Shown here: in pieces, positions 25,561 through 33,467 of the stretch
Numbering within the stretch: the stretch's first letter is position 1
Layout of the letters: each line of letters begins with the position of its first letter
Assembly (NCBI GenBank): GCA_026390345.1
Contig: JAPLGD010000086.1
Coordinates: 1 to 34,975, forward strand
DNA: 34,975 nt
Source of the DNA: Candidatus Bipolaricaulota bacterium
GTDB lineage: Bacteria; Bipolaricaulota; Bipolaricaulia; UBA7950; UBA9294
Reading direction: 5' to 3'
Made by a program: the position numbers and the translations under genes
The notes under the pieces: generated by a model
What the model was told of the DNA's origin: nothing
Databases searched by the model: none
The model's input: only the letters and a program-made list of their open reading frames with translations

Positions 25561-26922
25561 TTACGGTGCTACGGCTGCCGCTGCGTTCACGCGTCCGTAG
25601 CCGAAGTAGACGTCCTGACCTGGCTTGCCGAGGTCGTCGGCCGAGTGACGAAGTGCCTGTAGGATCTGGGACGGCTTCACGTCTCCGCCGTTCGCCTCGA
25701 CGATCAGCGCCGCAACGCCCGCGACGTGCGGAGATGCCTGGCTCGTCCCGGCGTACCACGCGTACCACTGTCCGTTCGTGCAGTTGAGAACAAAGTCGTA
25801 CCAGTAGCCCGGCAGCGTCGGGTCGTAGTTCCCACCCGGGGCCGCGAAGTCGACCTGCAGGCCGTAGTTGCTGTAGACCGCGAAGTCGTCGAGGTAGACC
25901 GACGTGCTCGTTCCCCAGCCAAACGGTCCGGTGGCCGACACACAGACGGTCTCACCGACGTCGGACGGGACGTGCAAGAGTCCGCTGTCACCTTGGCCGT
26001 TCTGGGCGTCGTTGCCCGCAGAGGCGATGATGAGGACACCCTGCTGCGTGGCGTAGTTCACCGTCTTCTTGACGAGGTTCAGGAATCCGGCGACCTCATT
26101 CGCAGCAACCCAGGTGCCGTCCTCATCGTAGAACCCGCCCTTGTCCATGTACGCGCCAAGACTCATGTTCACGATGTCCACGTCGCACTCAACCGCGTAC
26201 AGGATCGCCTCGAGCATCCAACCGAAGTCGCCGCTCCCGGCCCCGGACAACACCTTGAGCGCAACGATTTCCGCGTTCGGTGCCACGCCGATGACTCCGA
26301 CCCCGTTGTCGGCGGCGGCAATGATTCCGGCGACGTTCGAGCCGTGACCGTGCATGTCATCGATATACGGCTCCTCGGGGACGTACGATTTCGACAGCTC
26401 AAAGTTGATGTTCGGCACGAGGTCCGGGTGGTTGACGTCAACGCCGGTGTCGAGCACCGCGACGCGCACGCCTTCACCCGTGTACCCCGCATTCCACGCA
26501 CCCGGGGCATCGATCGCCTTCATGTCCCACTGGTACCGTGCGTAGAACGGCTCGTCGGAGCCGATGTGCTCCGGCTCGACGACGAACTCCACCTTCTGCA
26601 GATCCGGCAACCAGTTCATCGTCGCGTCGGGGATCACGACGTCGAGCCCGGTTATCCCCTTCACCGCCGTGAGGAAGTCGGCCGACTCCGCCGTGACAAG
26701 AACCGCGTCGATCTCACCGAGCACCGCGCGCACTGTGCCGCCGGCCGCGGCGATCTTCGCCTCCACGCTCTTCGGCAGCTTCTGGAACGACAGGATGTAG
26801 TTGTCTCCGGGAAGCGCGGACTTGGATGTCACCGCGGTCGGCTCTGCGAACCAGGAGCACCCTCCGAGGAGCACTCCGAGGGCCGCGACCCACACGAGAC
26901 CCCACGCAATTCGGCTGCGCAT
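25561..26922 (-). CDS. Subtilisin-like (S8) serine protease, lipoprotein
   Basis: 453 aa from ATG 26922, chosen over 26955 because GGGAGG lies just before it. A signal peptide ends in the lipobox LLGGC (Cys22), so it is exported and lipid-anchored. Residues ~38-100 resemble an I9-type inhibitory propeptide. The catalytic triad is D158 (AVLDTGVDVNHPDL), H193 (MHGHGSNVAG) and S394 (AGTSQASPHVAG), with oxyanion N304 (IIASAGND). All catalytic residues are present, so it should be active against extracellular proteins. It converges on the permease gene. Confidence 0.95.
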   Translation of the reverse strand: MRSRIAWGLVWVAALGVLLGGCSWFAEPTAVTSKSALPGDNYILSFQKLPKSVEAKIAAAGGTVRAVLGEIDAVLVTAESADFLTAVKGITGLDVVIPDATMNWLPDLQKVEFVVEPEHIGSDEPFYARYQWDMKAIDAPGAWNAGYTGEGVRVAVLDTGVDVNHPDLVPNINFELSKSYVPEEPYIDDMHGHGSNVAGIIAAADNGVGVIGVAPNAEIVALKVLSGAGSGDFGWMLEAILYAVECDVDIVNMSLGAYMDKGGFYDEDGTWVAANEVAGFLNLVKKTVNYATQQGVLIIASAGNDAQNGQGDSGLLHVPSDVGETVCVSATGPFGWGTSTSVYLDDFAVYSNYGLQVDFAAPGGNYDPTLPGYWYDFVLNCTNGQWYAWYAGTSQASPHVAGVAALIVEANGGDVKPSQILQALRHSADDLGKPGQDVYFGYGRVNAAAAVAP

Positions 26923-27108
26923 CGTTCCTCCCTTTTCTTCCGTGTTGCCCGTCATCTATGTGCGTCCCTCACGTATCGGAATGTACTGCGTAACAACTAT
27001 CCAGGCAAACGAAGAACGTGGGCGGTCAAGAGGGTTGTCTGCGCCTTCGTGCGGAAGGCCGCGCATGGCCAACCCTTCCCGTCGCGACCCTCTCGCCATC
27101 CGGCAGAG

Positions 27109-28200
27109 CTACCGCTCCCCACCGTCTGTTGCCCTCGCAAGCGACCCGTTCCCGGAGGCTGCCGGCCATCGCGGAACCCCGTCCATGCCCGCGATGTTCA
27201 CCACCATGTAGATCTCGTTCTGCCGCACGAAGGCCTCCAACGTGGGCCGAGACGTCCACCACTGCGACGTGTGGCTACGGACGGCCGCGAGCTTCAGCTG
27301 CTCGACGTTCTTCGGAAGGGGGATCGACTCCCACGGGTCTTCTTCGATGTAGACCGGAAGAAGCTCGAAGGCGTATCCAAGCCCGATCCCCTTGGGCCAC
27401 GGCCACGGCCGATGCGCCACGTGGGTCATGTAGCAGCGCACCGTTTTCGGCGCGCCGTCGGCATCGCGGGCCAGGGCGCGCTGAGCGGCAAGGACGCCGA
27501 AGTAGTAGCCCGCCGCATGGTCGGGGTGGGCGTCGAGCGGGTGAGGCACGTAGATCACCGTCGGTCGAAATGACTCCATGATCTCCTCGAGGTCTGCCAG
27601 GAGGTTCTCGCCGCAGTATGAAAGCCCCGGGTTGAACGCGTTCGACGAGTACTTGGCGTCTGCCTCGGTGAATCGGCTGCGGTAGGGGGTGTCACACAAG
27701 GCATTCTCAACGACGAGGTTGATGAGGCCGCGATCGGGGTAGTTGAGGAAGAGAGCGCTCTCGGGCGTCACACCGAGTTTCCCGAGTGCCAGGACGGCCT
27801 CCTTCTGGCGCCGGCCGCCGAGCGCCCGGTAGGCACGGGCGGAGTGAAACGGAGTCATCGTGATCAGTCGCTCGCCGGCCTGGTTCGCATCTCCGTTCGT
27901 GAGGAAGACGACGAGCACGGAGTCGCCGCCCTCGACCGCGAGCGCCAACTCCCCTCCGGCGCTGAGGACGTCATCGTCCGGATGCGGAGCGATGACCAAG
28001 ATCCGTTGAGTCCCCGGCGCGGGTTCCGGGATCCTCCCGGCTTCGACGTGAACGAACCACAGGAATGGGGATTGGAGATAGACGTACGCGAAGACCACGA
28101 GGCCGACAATCCCGCAGACAAAGCCGAGAAGGCGCCGCCCGCGCCGGCTTGTGCGATGCCTCCCCGGGACCGGCACAGTCCCCCCGGATTCCCGGTTCAT
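27109..28200 (-). CDS. PIG-L/LmbE family deacetylase, membrane-anchored
   Basis: 363 aa from ATG 28200; an in-frame GTG at 28221, behind AGGA, is an alternative start. One N-terminal transmembrane segment (~24-42) is followed by the PIG-L domain, which hydrolyses N-acetyl groups from sugar conjugates. The metal motif is APHPDDDVLSAGG: H73 and D75/D76 are kept and the usual final Glu is Asp. The second zinc site is VPHPLDAHPDHAAGYY. The external side of the membrane is the likely place of action. It lies directly behind the cation transporter gene and probably shares its transcript. The natural substrate is unknown. Confidence 0.87.
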   Translation of the reverse strand: MNRESGGTVPVPGRHRTSRRGRRLLGFVCGIVGLVVFAYVYLQSPFLWFVHVEAGRIPEPAPGTQRILVIAPHPDDDVLSAGGELALAVEGGDSVLVVFLTNGDANQAGERLITMTPFHSARAYRALGGRRQKEAVLALGKLGVTPESALFLNYPDRGLINLVVENALCDTPYRSRFTEADAKYSSNAFNPGLSYCGENLLADLEEIMESFRPTVIYVPHPLDAHPDHAAGYYFGVLAAQRALARDADGAPKTVRCYMTHVAHRPWPWPKGIGLGYAFELLPVYIEEDPWESIPLPKNVEQLKLAAVRSHTSQWWTSRPTLEAFVRQNEIYMVVNIAGMDGVPRWPAASGNGSLARATDGGER

Positions 28201-28229
28201 CGTGGACTCGCCGCGCTTCACCCATCCTG

Positions 28230-29141
28230 TCAATGGTGCTGGTGGTTCTCCGGGTGGTAGTGCACGTGAACCTCGCGAACGAGACTCATCCGCTCGGTGA
28301 CGGCGTTCTCGACGGCCGTCGCGATGTCGTCGCCCGCGTCGACCGACTGGGTCCCGTCGACGACGATGGTCAGGTTGAGGACTAGGAACGGTCCGAACCG
28401 GTTGGCGCGGATCCCGTCGACTCCGCAGACGCCGTCGATCGACCTGGCGATGTCTTCGATCTCCTTCCGCACCGACCGGGTAAGCGTGGTGTCCATGAGG
28501 TCCGCCGTGGTGTCGCGCACGATGCCGATTCCCGTCCGAAGGACGAACAGAGCGACAACAGCCCCGGCGAACGGATCCACCCACGGATACCCGATGCGGC
28601 CGAGAAGAATGCCCACGCTCGCCGCTCCCGCGGAGAGGATGTCGTTCCGGTGGTCGGCGGCGAGCGCTCGCATCGCCACGTTCCCCGTCCGCTTGGCGAC
28701 TCGGTACGTGTAAAGCGTGAGCCCCGTCTTCACGAGTACGGTTCCCACGGCGACGAAGAGTGAGATCCAGGCGACGATCGGCGCAACCTTGGCCCCGGAG
28801 AGAAGGTCAAAAGTGCTGTTCGCCGAGTCCCAGAAGATGGCGATCGCCGTCGTGATGACGAACGCACCGACCACGAGGGCCGCGACACTCTCAAGCTGCC
28901 GGTGTCCGTACGGGTGTTCCTCGTCGGGTGGCTTGCGTGCCATTCGCATGAACAAGGCCACGACGGTGTAGTAGACCACATCGGACGTCGAGTTGATCCC
29001 GTCGGCGAGGAGCGCCTGGCTGTGCCCGAGGATGCCGATCGTCGTCTTGACGAGGGCGAGGATGATGTTGGCGCAAAGCCCGAGCACGACCACGACGCCG
29101 AAGTCCCGCGGCTGTCCCTGCGACGCTTCCGGTCTCGACAC
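28230..29141 (-). CDS. Cation diffusion facilitator (CDF) family metal transporter
   Basis: 303 aa with about six transmembrane segments. Family motifs are HSQALLADGINSTSDV in TM2 (metal site Asp residues), DEEHPYGHRQLESVAALVVG, and ADHRNDILSAGAASVG in TM5. The cytoplasmic C-terminal domain ends in a His-rich tail (HVHYHPENHQHH) that could bind metal. HxxxD-type TM5 residues suit Zn, Fe or Mn; specificity is uncertain. GTG 29141 is chosen for GGAGGGTG just upstream. Confidence 0.92.
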   Translation of the reverse strand: MSRPEASQGQPRDFGVVVVLGLCANIILALVKTTIGILGHSQALLADGINSTSDVVYYTVVALFMRMARKPPDEEHPYGHRQLESVAALVVGAFVITTAIAIFWDSANSTFDLLSGAKVAPIVAWISLFVAVGTVLVKTGLTLYTYRVAKRTGNVAMRALAADHRNDILSAGAASVGILLGRIGYPWVDPFAGAVVALFVLRTGIGIVRDTTADLMDTTLTRSVRKEIEDIARSIDGVCGVDGIRANRFGPFLVLNLTIVVDGTQSVDAGDDIATAVENAVTERMSLVREVHVHYHPENHQHH

Positions 29142-29189
29142 AGCACCCTCCAGAGCCCCGCAGCAATCGGCCGCTGCGGTCCTCCGCTC

Positions 29190-29750
29190 CTATCTTCGGT
29201 TCGCGCGGTCTCCCGTGCAAACGCCGGAGTCCGACCCAGACCCGCCGCTGCCCGACGTGAGCGCCTTCCTCATCGGCTGGTAGAGGTAGTCCGTCCCGTC
29301 GAACACCTTCATCCGCCGGGCTCCTGTCGACCGCTCGTAGCCCACGGCAAGGTAGAACGCCACGGCGTACGGCGTCGCCGCGACGTGGATGCGACGGCCG
29401 CCCTGGAGCCACGCCAGCTTCTCGAACCGCTCCACAAGCGCGCTGCCCACGCCGCCGCGCTGTCGGTCGCCGCGGACGAACAGGCTGCCAAGCCGCTCCG
29501 CGCGGCCGCGGAGCACGCCGACGATCTCGCCGCCGTCGGCGGCGACAAGCACGATCTCCGAGCGGATCATCTTGGCGATCTCGGCCTGGCGAGCCGGGTC
29601 GGCGGATTCAGCGTGCCGGAACGGTCCGAGGAAGAGGTCGCGCTCCACCGGCTGCAGGTGATTGAGGTTGTACCGGCTGAACGTGTCGGCGATGAGGCGC
29701 CCCACTTCGCGTGCGTCGCTCTCTTCTTTATAGATGCGAATCGTGCCCAC
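29190..29750 (-). CDS. GNAT family N-acetyltransferase
   Basis: 186 aa from GTG 29750. An ATG at 29832 in frame would overlap the neighbouring acetyltransferase gene and add residues unlike the family. The GNAT fold shows IADTF near the N-terminus, EIVLVAADGGEIVGVLRGR, the acetyl-CoA loop RGDRQRGGVGSALVERFEK and PYAVAFYLAVGYERS. A Gly/Ser-rich tail follows. The substrate is unknown. No ribosome site is evident before the GTG. Confidence 0.82.
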   Translation of the reverse strand: MGTIRIYKEESDAREVGRLIADTFSRYNLNHLQPVERDLFLGPFRHAESADPARQAEIAKMIRSEIVLVAADGGEIVGVLRGRAERLGSLFVRGDRQRGGVGSALVERFEKLAWLQGGRRIHVAATPYAVAFYLAVGYERSTGARRMKVFDGTDYLYQPMRKALTSGSGGSGSDSGVCTGDRANRR

Positions 29751-29800
29751 GATCCGCGAATCATCGGGCCGCGGATGGCACGGTGCAAGCCGCCCCCGGA

Positions 29801-30442
29801 CTACGCCGCCGGCTTTGTGATTCGGCATCCCATCGCGTCGTAAGCCGTGATCTCGATCTTCGCGGCGGGGCTCGCGGGGTACTCGCTTGCGAGTAGGGTC
29901 CAGATCATCGAATCGCACAGGGCGCCCGCGGAGTCGCGCATCACCCGCCGACGGGTGACTTCGTGGGTGAACCCGAGCTTGCGCGGAATCGCGGCGCTCG
30001 CGGCGTTCGCCGGGTGACAGTGGATCTCGACTCGGTCGACCTTCACGAACTCGAACGCGACCTTCGCGAGGGCAGCGGCGACCTCGGCACCCAAACCTTG
30101 CCGCACATGCGAGGAGCGAACCCAGTAGCCGATCTCGAGGCTTCCCTCGCCGCCCCGCGTGTGCAGGCCGCTCGACCCGAGAACCAATCGCTCGTCGCGG
30201 GACAGAATCGCGAAGACGTAGCTCTTGTCGAGGTCGAACTCGCCGCGGAAGACGCGCAGACGCTCGGCCTTCGCCTCCACCGACTGCGGCTCCTCCATCG
30301 CCCACGGCATCCAAGGCCGCAAGTGGTCGAGGTTCGCGTCAATTGCTTCTTTCAGCAGTGCCGCGTCGCGTGGCTCCCAGCAGCGCAGGACGAGACGCTT
30401 CGTCTCCACTCGGTACGGCATCCGTCCCTTCGCGTCATCCAT
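29801..30442 (-). CDS. GNAT family N-acetyltransferase, RimJ/RimL type
   Basis: 213 aa, ATG 30442 with GAGGAGAG upstream. Begins with the RimJ/RimL-like ETKRLVLRCWEPRDAALLKE and continues LGSSGLHTRGGEGSLEIGYW, VRQGLGAEVAAALAKVAFE (acetyl-CoA loop), VEIHCHPANAASAAIPRKLG and FTHE. It may acetylate a protein N-terminus or a small amine; nothing nearby tells which. The last ~25 residues (PAAKIEITAYDAMGCRITKP) are beyond the usual domain end. Confidence 0.87.
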   Translation of the reverse strand: MDDAKGRMPYRVETKRLVLRCWEPRDAALLKEAIDANLDHLRPWMPWAMEEPQSVEAKAERLRVFRGEFDLDKSYVFAILSRDERLVLGSSGLHTRGGEGSLEIGYWVRSSHVRQGLGAEVAAALAKVAFEFVKVDRVEIHCHPANAASAAIPRKLGFTHEVTRRRVMRDSAGALCDSMIWTLLASEYPASPAAKIEITAYDAMGCRITKPAA

Positions 30443-30498
30443 CGTCTCTCCTCAGAGGCAAGGCTGGACGAGAAGAGTACTGCGGGGCGGGCCAATGC

Positions 30499-30544
30499 AA
30501 AAAGAGCCGCAGCTTGGTCAGTCGCCGAGGCCCTTGGCTGCGGC
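30499..30544 (-). terminator. Intrinsic terminator of the serine dehydratase gene
   Basis: On the minus strand GCCGCAGC (30544-30537) pairs with GCTGCGGC (30513-30506) across a 23-base loop, then CTCTTTTTGC (U5 at 30503-30499). The upstream arm lies inside the last codons of the gene. Confidence 0.7.
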
Positions 30545-31408
30545 GAGTCCACCGCACGCCGTCTCCTTGTAGCGGGCGTCGAGGTCGCGGCCCGTCCGCC
30601 ACATCGCATCGACCACCGCATCGAACGACACGCGGTCGCCGCCGCCCGAGATCAGGGCAAGGCTCGCCGCGTTGAGCGCCGAGACCGCGCCGGCGGCGTT
30701 GCGCTCGATGCAGGGGATCTGGACCAGCCCGTCGACGGGATCGCAAGTCAGTCCCAGGTAGTGCTCGAGGGCGCTCTCGGCAGCGCGGTCGACCTGGTCT
30801 CGCGGACTGCCGCCAAGCAGCGAGCACACCGCGCCGGCGGCCATTGCGCTCGCCGCGCCGATCTCGCCTTGGCATCCTACCTCGGCGCCGGAGATCGAGG
30901 CGTTCGTCGCGATGACTGCACCGATCAGCGACGCTACGAGGAGTGCTTGTCGGATCTCATCGTCGGAGCACGCCATCTTCTCCTGCACGACGCGCAGACA
31001 CGCCGGCACAACCCCACACGATCCACACGTCGGCGCTGTCACCACGGCACCGCCGGCCGCGTTCTCCTCGGCGGCCGCGATGGCGTAGATCGACGTGAGC
31101 GCCGCCTCAGGCGAGAGAATGTGGAAGTGCGGCAGCTTCACCTGGAAGCGTAGGTAGAGGTCGCGGGCACGCCGTTCCAGGTGGAGGGAGCCAGGCAGCA
31201 TCCCCGCTGCGGCAAGTCCCCGTTCCATCGCCTGAGTCATCAGGCTCCACATTTCGTCGAGGTGCGCGTCGACCGCTGACCGCGAGTGCCCGTGTCTTGT
31301 CTCCTCGAGACGATAGACGTACTCGACGAGGTCGATGCCGGCCCGCTCGCACTCCGCCAAGACCATCCTTGGCGTCGACATCGAACACAACGTCCTGATC
31401 GAGGTCAA
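30518..31408 (-). pseudogene. sdaA: L-serine dehydratase, C-terminal (alpha) part, out of frame with its N-terminal part
   Basis: Catalytic domain of an iron-sulfur L-serine ammonia-lyase that deaminates serine to pyruvate. It is of the one-chain E. coli SdaA type, as judged by AEENAAGGAVVTAPTCGSCG. Cluster-ligand cysteines are present in GSCGVVPA, AEVGCQGEIG and LTCDPVDG; NASISGAEVG and VQIPCIERNA are also intact. Homology starts near MVLAECERAGIDLVEY (~31370); the preceding residues are out-of-frame. The N-terminal domain (31748 downward) is in another frame, and about 60-65 residues that should join them, including the SIGGGF-type motif, are missing. It is most simply read as a deletion with frameshift, real or from assembly. 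Confidence 0.85.
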
Positions 31409-31748
31409 AGAGGAATTCGTGGCCCTCGACGCGAATGCGCCCAGCCTCCCTGACTCTGCGGGCGACCTCTTCGAGACTCGTCCCCGCGAGCTCGCGGGGG
31501 CCGTACCCGGCGAGGCCGGCCGCTACGGCGAGGTCGGTCAAGTGGCCGCGACCCGTGAAGGCGAGGCTTCCGTACAACTTCACACGGAGCCGGTTCCCCT
31601 GCTTCCCGCAGCCGGCGGCAAGCCGCTCCCGCGCCGCCGTCATCGGCCCGAGCGTGTGGGACGAGCTCGGTCCCACCGCGGGCTTCAGGATCTCGAAGAC
31701 GCTGGGCAGGATCACGGCTTCTGCCTGGGAGCCCGCCGCTTCGGTCAT
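31107..31748 (-). pseudogene. sdaA: L-serine dehydratase, N-terminal (beta) part, frameshifted
   Basis: Starts at ATG 31748 after GAGGCGAGG and overlaps the CGNR gene stop (ATGA). SVFEILKPAVGPSSSHTLGP is the hallmark of the serine dehydratase beta domain, followed by RVKLYGSLAFTGRGHLTDLA. Homology ends near FDLDQDVVFDVD (~31390). The frame then continues to 31107 as Arg-rich nonsense over the alpha-domain gene. With the part at 30518-31408 it represents one interrupted gene. Confidence 0.82.
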
Positions 31749-32401
31749 CACCCTCGCCTCGCAGCGCCGGCTCGCTTCGCAGCTCCGCGTCGCCGCTCGT
31801 AGTTGCGGCGGGCTTTCGCCCGGTTCCCGCACTCGGCCATGTCGCACCAGCGGCGACTCCGGTTGCGACTCGCGTCGAGGAAGAGCCAGTCGCAGTCGTC
31901 GCCAGCGCACTCGCGCACCCGTTCGAGCTCGGGCGAGACGAGGAGATCGGCCGCCGATCGTGCGACCTTCCAGATGGGGAGCTCGAGTGTGCGTTCGGCG
32001 TCCCGCCACTGCCAAGCAAAGCCGTCGCTGGACGGCACAAGCTCTAGGTGACCAAACGACTCCGTCACGGCTGCACTGATGAGAGCGACATCGCGCGCCG
32101 CAGCCGGGCGCCCCGCGGCCAGCGAGGAGAACACGCGATAGAGCCCTTCACGCAACGCGACGCCCTGCGCCAGCGCCTCCCGCGCACGCGCGGGTTCGGC
32201 CGCTGCCAGCTTCAAGAGTGCCTTCTTCTCCTTCTCGTTGACCGCGTCGACGCGCCGAGCCCAGACGATCAGGTCGTCGTAGTCGTTGAGCTTCTCGTCC
32301 GGATCGGGTCCGCGACGGAACCCTATGGTGTTCGTGAAGTCGAGGCACAGCACTCCGCCGATAAGCCTCATTTTCAGTATCCGATCTCGTGTCCCGGACA
32401 T
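31748..32401 (-). CDS. CGNR zinc-finger/ABATE-domain putative transcription regulator
   Basis: 217 aa. The N-terminal ABATE-type region has GGVLCLDFTNTIGFR; the C-terminus is a CGNR zinc finger, C-x4-C...C-x4-CGNR (RECAGDDCDWLF, RRWCDMAECGNRAKARRNYE). Such proteins are presumed DNA-binding stress or metabolic regulators. ATG 32401 is 14 bases after a TAGAAT -10 element, so the leader would be very short; an internal ATG at 32371 is possible. The stop overlaps the serine dehydratase start, so it may control that gene (inference). Confidence 0.88.
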   Translation of the reverse strand: MSGTRDRILKMRLIGGVLCLDFTNTIGFRRGPDPDEKLNDYDDLIVWARRVDAVNEKEKKALLKLAAAEPARAREALAQGVALREGLYRVFSSLAAGRPAAARDVALISAAVTESFGHLELVPSSDGFAWQWRDAERTLELPIWKVARSAADLLVSPELERVRECAGDDCDWLFLDASRNRSRRWCDMAECGNRAKARRNYERRRGAAKRAGAARRG

Positions 32402-32415
32402 GACGCACCGGGGGG

Positions 32416-32443
32416 ATTCTACCCACCATCACACGCTTGACAA
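32416..32443 (-). promoter_or_regulatory. Promoter of the CGNR-serine dehydratase operon
   Basis: TTGTCA (32443-32438) and TAGAAT (32421-32416), spaced 16 bp, on the minus strand. The -35 box overlaps the -35 of the divergent DUF3795 promoter, so the two may compete for polymerase. Confidence 0.55.
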
Positions 32444-32465
32444 GATAGATCGCCGAGAGTAGCAT
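32437..32465 (+). promoter_or_regulatory. Promoter of the first DUF3795 gene
   Basis: A perfect TTGACA (32437-32442), 17-bp spacing and TAGCAT (32460-32465). Start near 32472, about 47 bases before ATG 32519. It is divergent from and overlapping with the CGNR promoter. Confidence 0.65.
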
Positions 32466-32518
32466 CCACCGTATCACGCTTTGGTGGTTAGATGTCTCAC
32501 AGAGCACAGGGAGGAGCG

Positions 32519-32893
32519 ATGCTCGGATACTGCGGAATCAACTGTGAGGAGTGCCCCGCGTACAAGGGGACGGTCACGACCGACATGAGCCTGCTCGAGA
32601 AGGCGGCTGCCAAGTTCTCGGACGGCGCGTACAGCGTGCAGGAGTGGGTATGCCTAGGCTGCACGCCGGCCGATCAGCCGTTCCTCGCCAAGGCCTGCGC
32701 CAAGTGCGAGATTCGCGTCTGCGCGATCGCGAAGGGTGTCCCGAACTGCGCCGCGTGCGCGGACTACGCGTCGTGCCAACAGATCAAAGACTTCATGGAG
32801 GGCGGCAAGCTGGCCGAACGGATGGACTTGCTGCACACAAGGTTCCTGGCCCTCCGTGGCGAACGGACGGCGGCGCCACGGACCGGAGCGTGA
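32519..32893 (+). CDS. DUF3795 cysteine-rich protein, intact copy
   Basis: 124 aa from ATG 32519, behind GGGAGGAG; an upstream in-frame ATG at 32492 lacks a site. Twelve cysteines are arranged as in DUF3795: YCGINCEECPAYKGT, WVCLGC, CAKCEIRVCA, NCAACADYASC. They suggest zinc or iron-sulfur binding; no function is known. The C-terminal helix IKDFMEGGKLAERMDLLH is retained, unlike the second copy. Confidence 0.87.
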   Translation: MLGYCGINCEECPAYKGTVTTDMSLLEKAAAKFSDGAYSVQEWVCLGCTPADQPFLAKACAKCEIRVCAIAKGVPNCAACADYASCQQIKDFMEGGKLAERMDLLHTRFLALRGERTAAPRTGA

Positions 32894-32951
32894 GCGTGCC
32901 GCGGAGACGGCGCTGGTGGGATGGCTTGAGAAGAGACTCCAAGGAGGAGCG

Positions 32952-33341
32952 ATGCTCGGATACTGCGGAATCAACTGCGAGGAGTGTACCGCGTACAAGG
33001 GGACGGTGACGACCGACATGAGCCTGCTCGAGAAGTCGGCAGGAAGCTTCTGGAACGGCGCCTACAGCGCACAGGAGTGGGTGTGTCTCGGCTGCACGCC
33101 GGCCGATCAGCCGTTCATCGCGAAGTTCTGCGCCAAGTGCAAGATCCGCGTCTGTGCGATTGCGAAGGGCCTCCCGAACTGCGCTGCGTGCAGCGACTAC
33201 GAAGTCCGAGCGGTAGTCGCTTCGCGGAGAGCACACCGCAGGGGACGCAAAGCCGCGCAGAGAAAACGCGTGCTCGGAGCAGAGGCTGATCTCGTGAGCC
33301 GTGCGACGTCCTCGGAGTCTCCACGGAAGCCCAAGGTATGA
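32952..33341 (+). CDS. DUF3795 cysteine-rich protein, second copy with replaced C-terminus
   Basis: Tandem duplicate of the preceding gene; the first ~80 residues and the ribosome site (AAGGAGGAGCG) are almost the same. After NCAACSDYE the homology stops and a 45-residue basic tail (VASRRAHRRGRKAAQRKRV and on) follows, read through an inverted-repeat element that begins near 33234. The copy has lost the last Cys and the C-terminal helix and is probably decayed, though the frame is open. Confidence 0.75.
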   Translation: MLGYCGINCEECTAYKGTVTTDMSLLEKSAGSFWNGAYSAQEWVCLGCTPADQPFIAKFCAKCKIRVCAIAKGLPNCAACSDYEVRAVVASRRAHRRGRKAAQRKRVLGAEADLVSRATSSESPRKPKV

Positions 33342-33392
33342 AGCCCCGTCTGGCTCGACCGATCTCCGCGCTCTCGGCGACCTCTGCGGTGG
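33234..33392. repeat. Possible inverted-repeat (MITE-like) element at the end of DUF3795 copy 2
   Basis: A ~29-bp block starting CACCGCAGGGGACGC (33234-33262) recurs inverted at 33364-33392 (complement CACCGCAGAGGTCGC and on), with about 70% identity. Both resemble degenerate CCGCAGAGGACGCAGAG-type dispersed repeats seen in many environmental genomes. The left copy sits where copy 2 loses homology. No transposase or clear target duplication is visible. Confidence 0.4.
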
Positions 33393-33467
33393 ACGGCCGT
33401 TCGCGAGAGACGAACGCGAACCCCAGGCTTGTGGCCCAACGCGTTGCACCTCGCTAAGATCGGCGCC

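Noticed and set aside
27109-28584. A longer 491-aa form of the PIG-L protein starting inside the cation transporter gene
   Set aside because: The added N-terminus is an antisense-like Arg/Gly-rich overlap; the transmembrane anchor and domain fit a start at 28200 or 28221.
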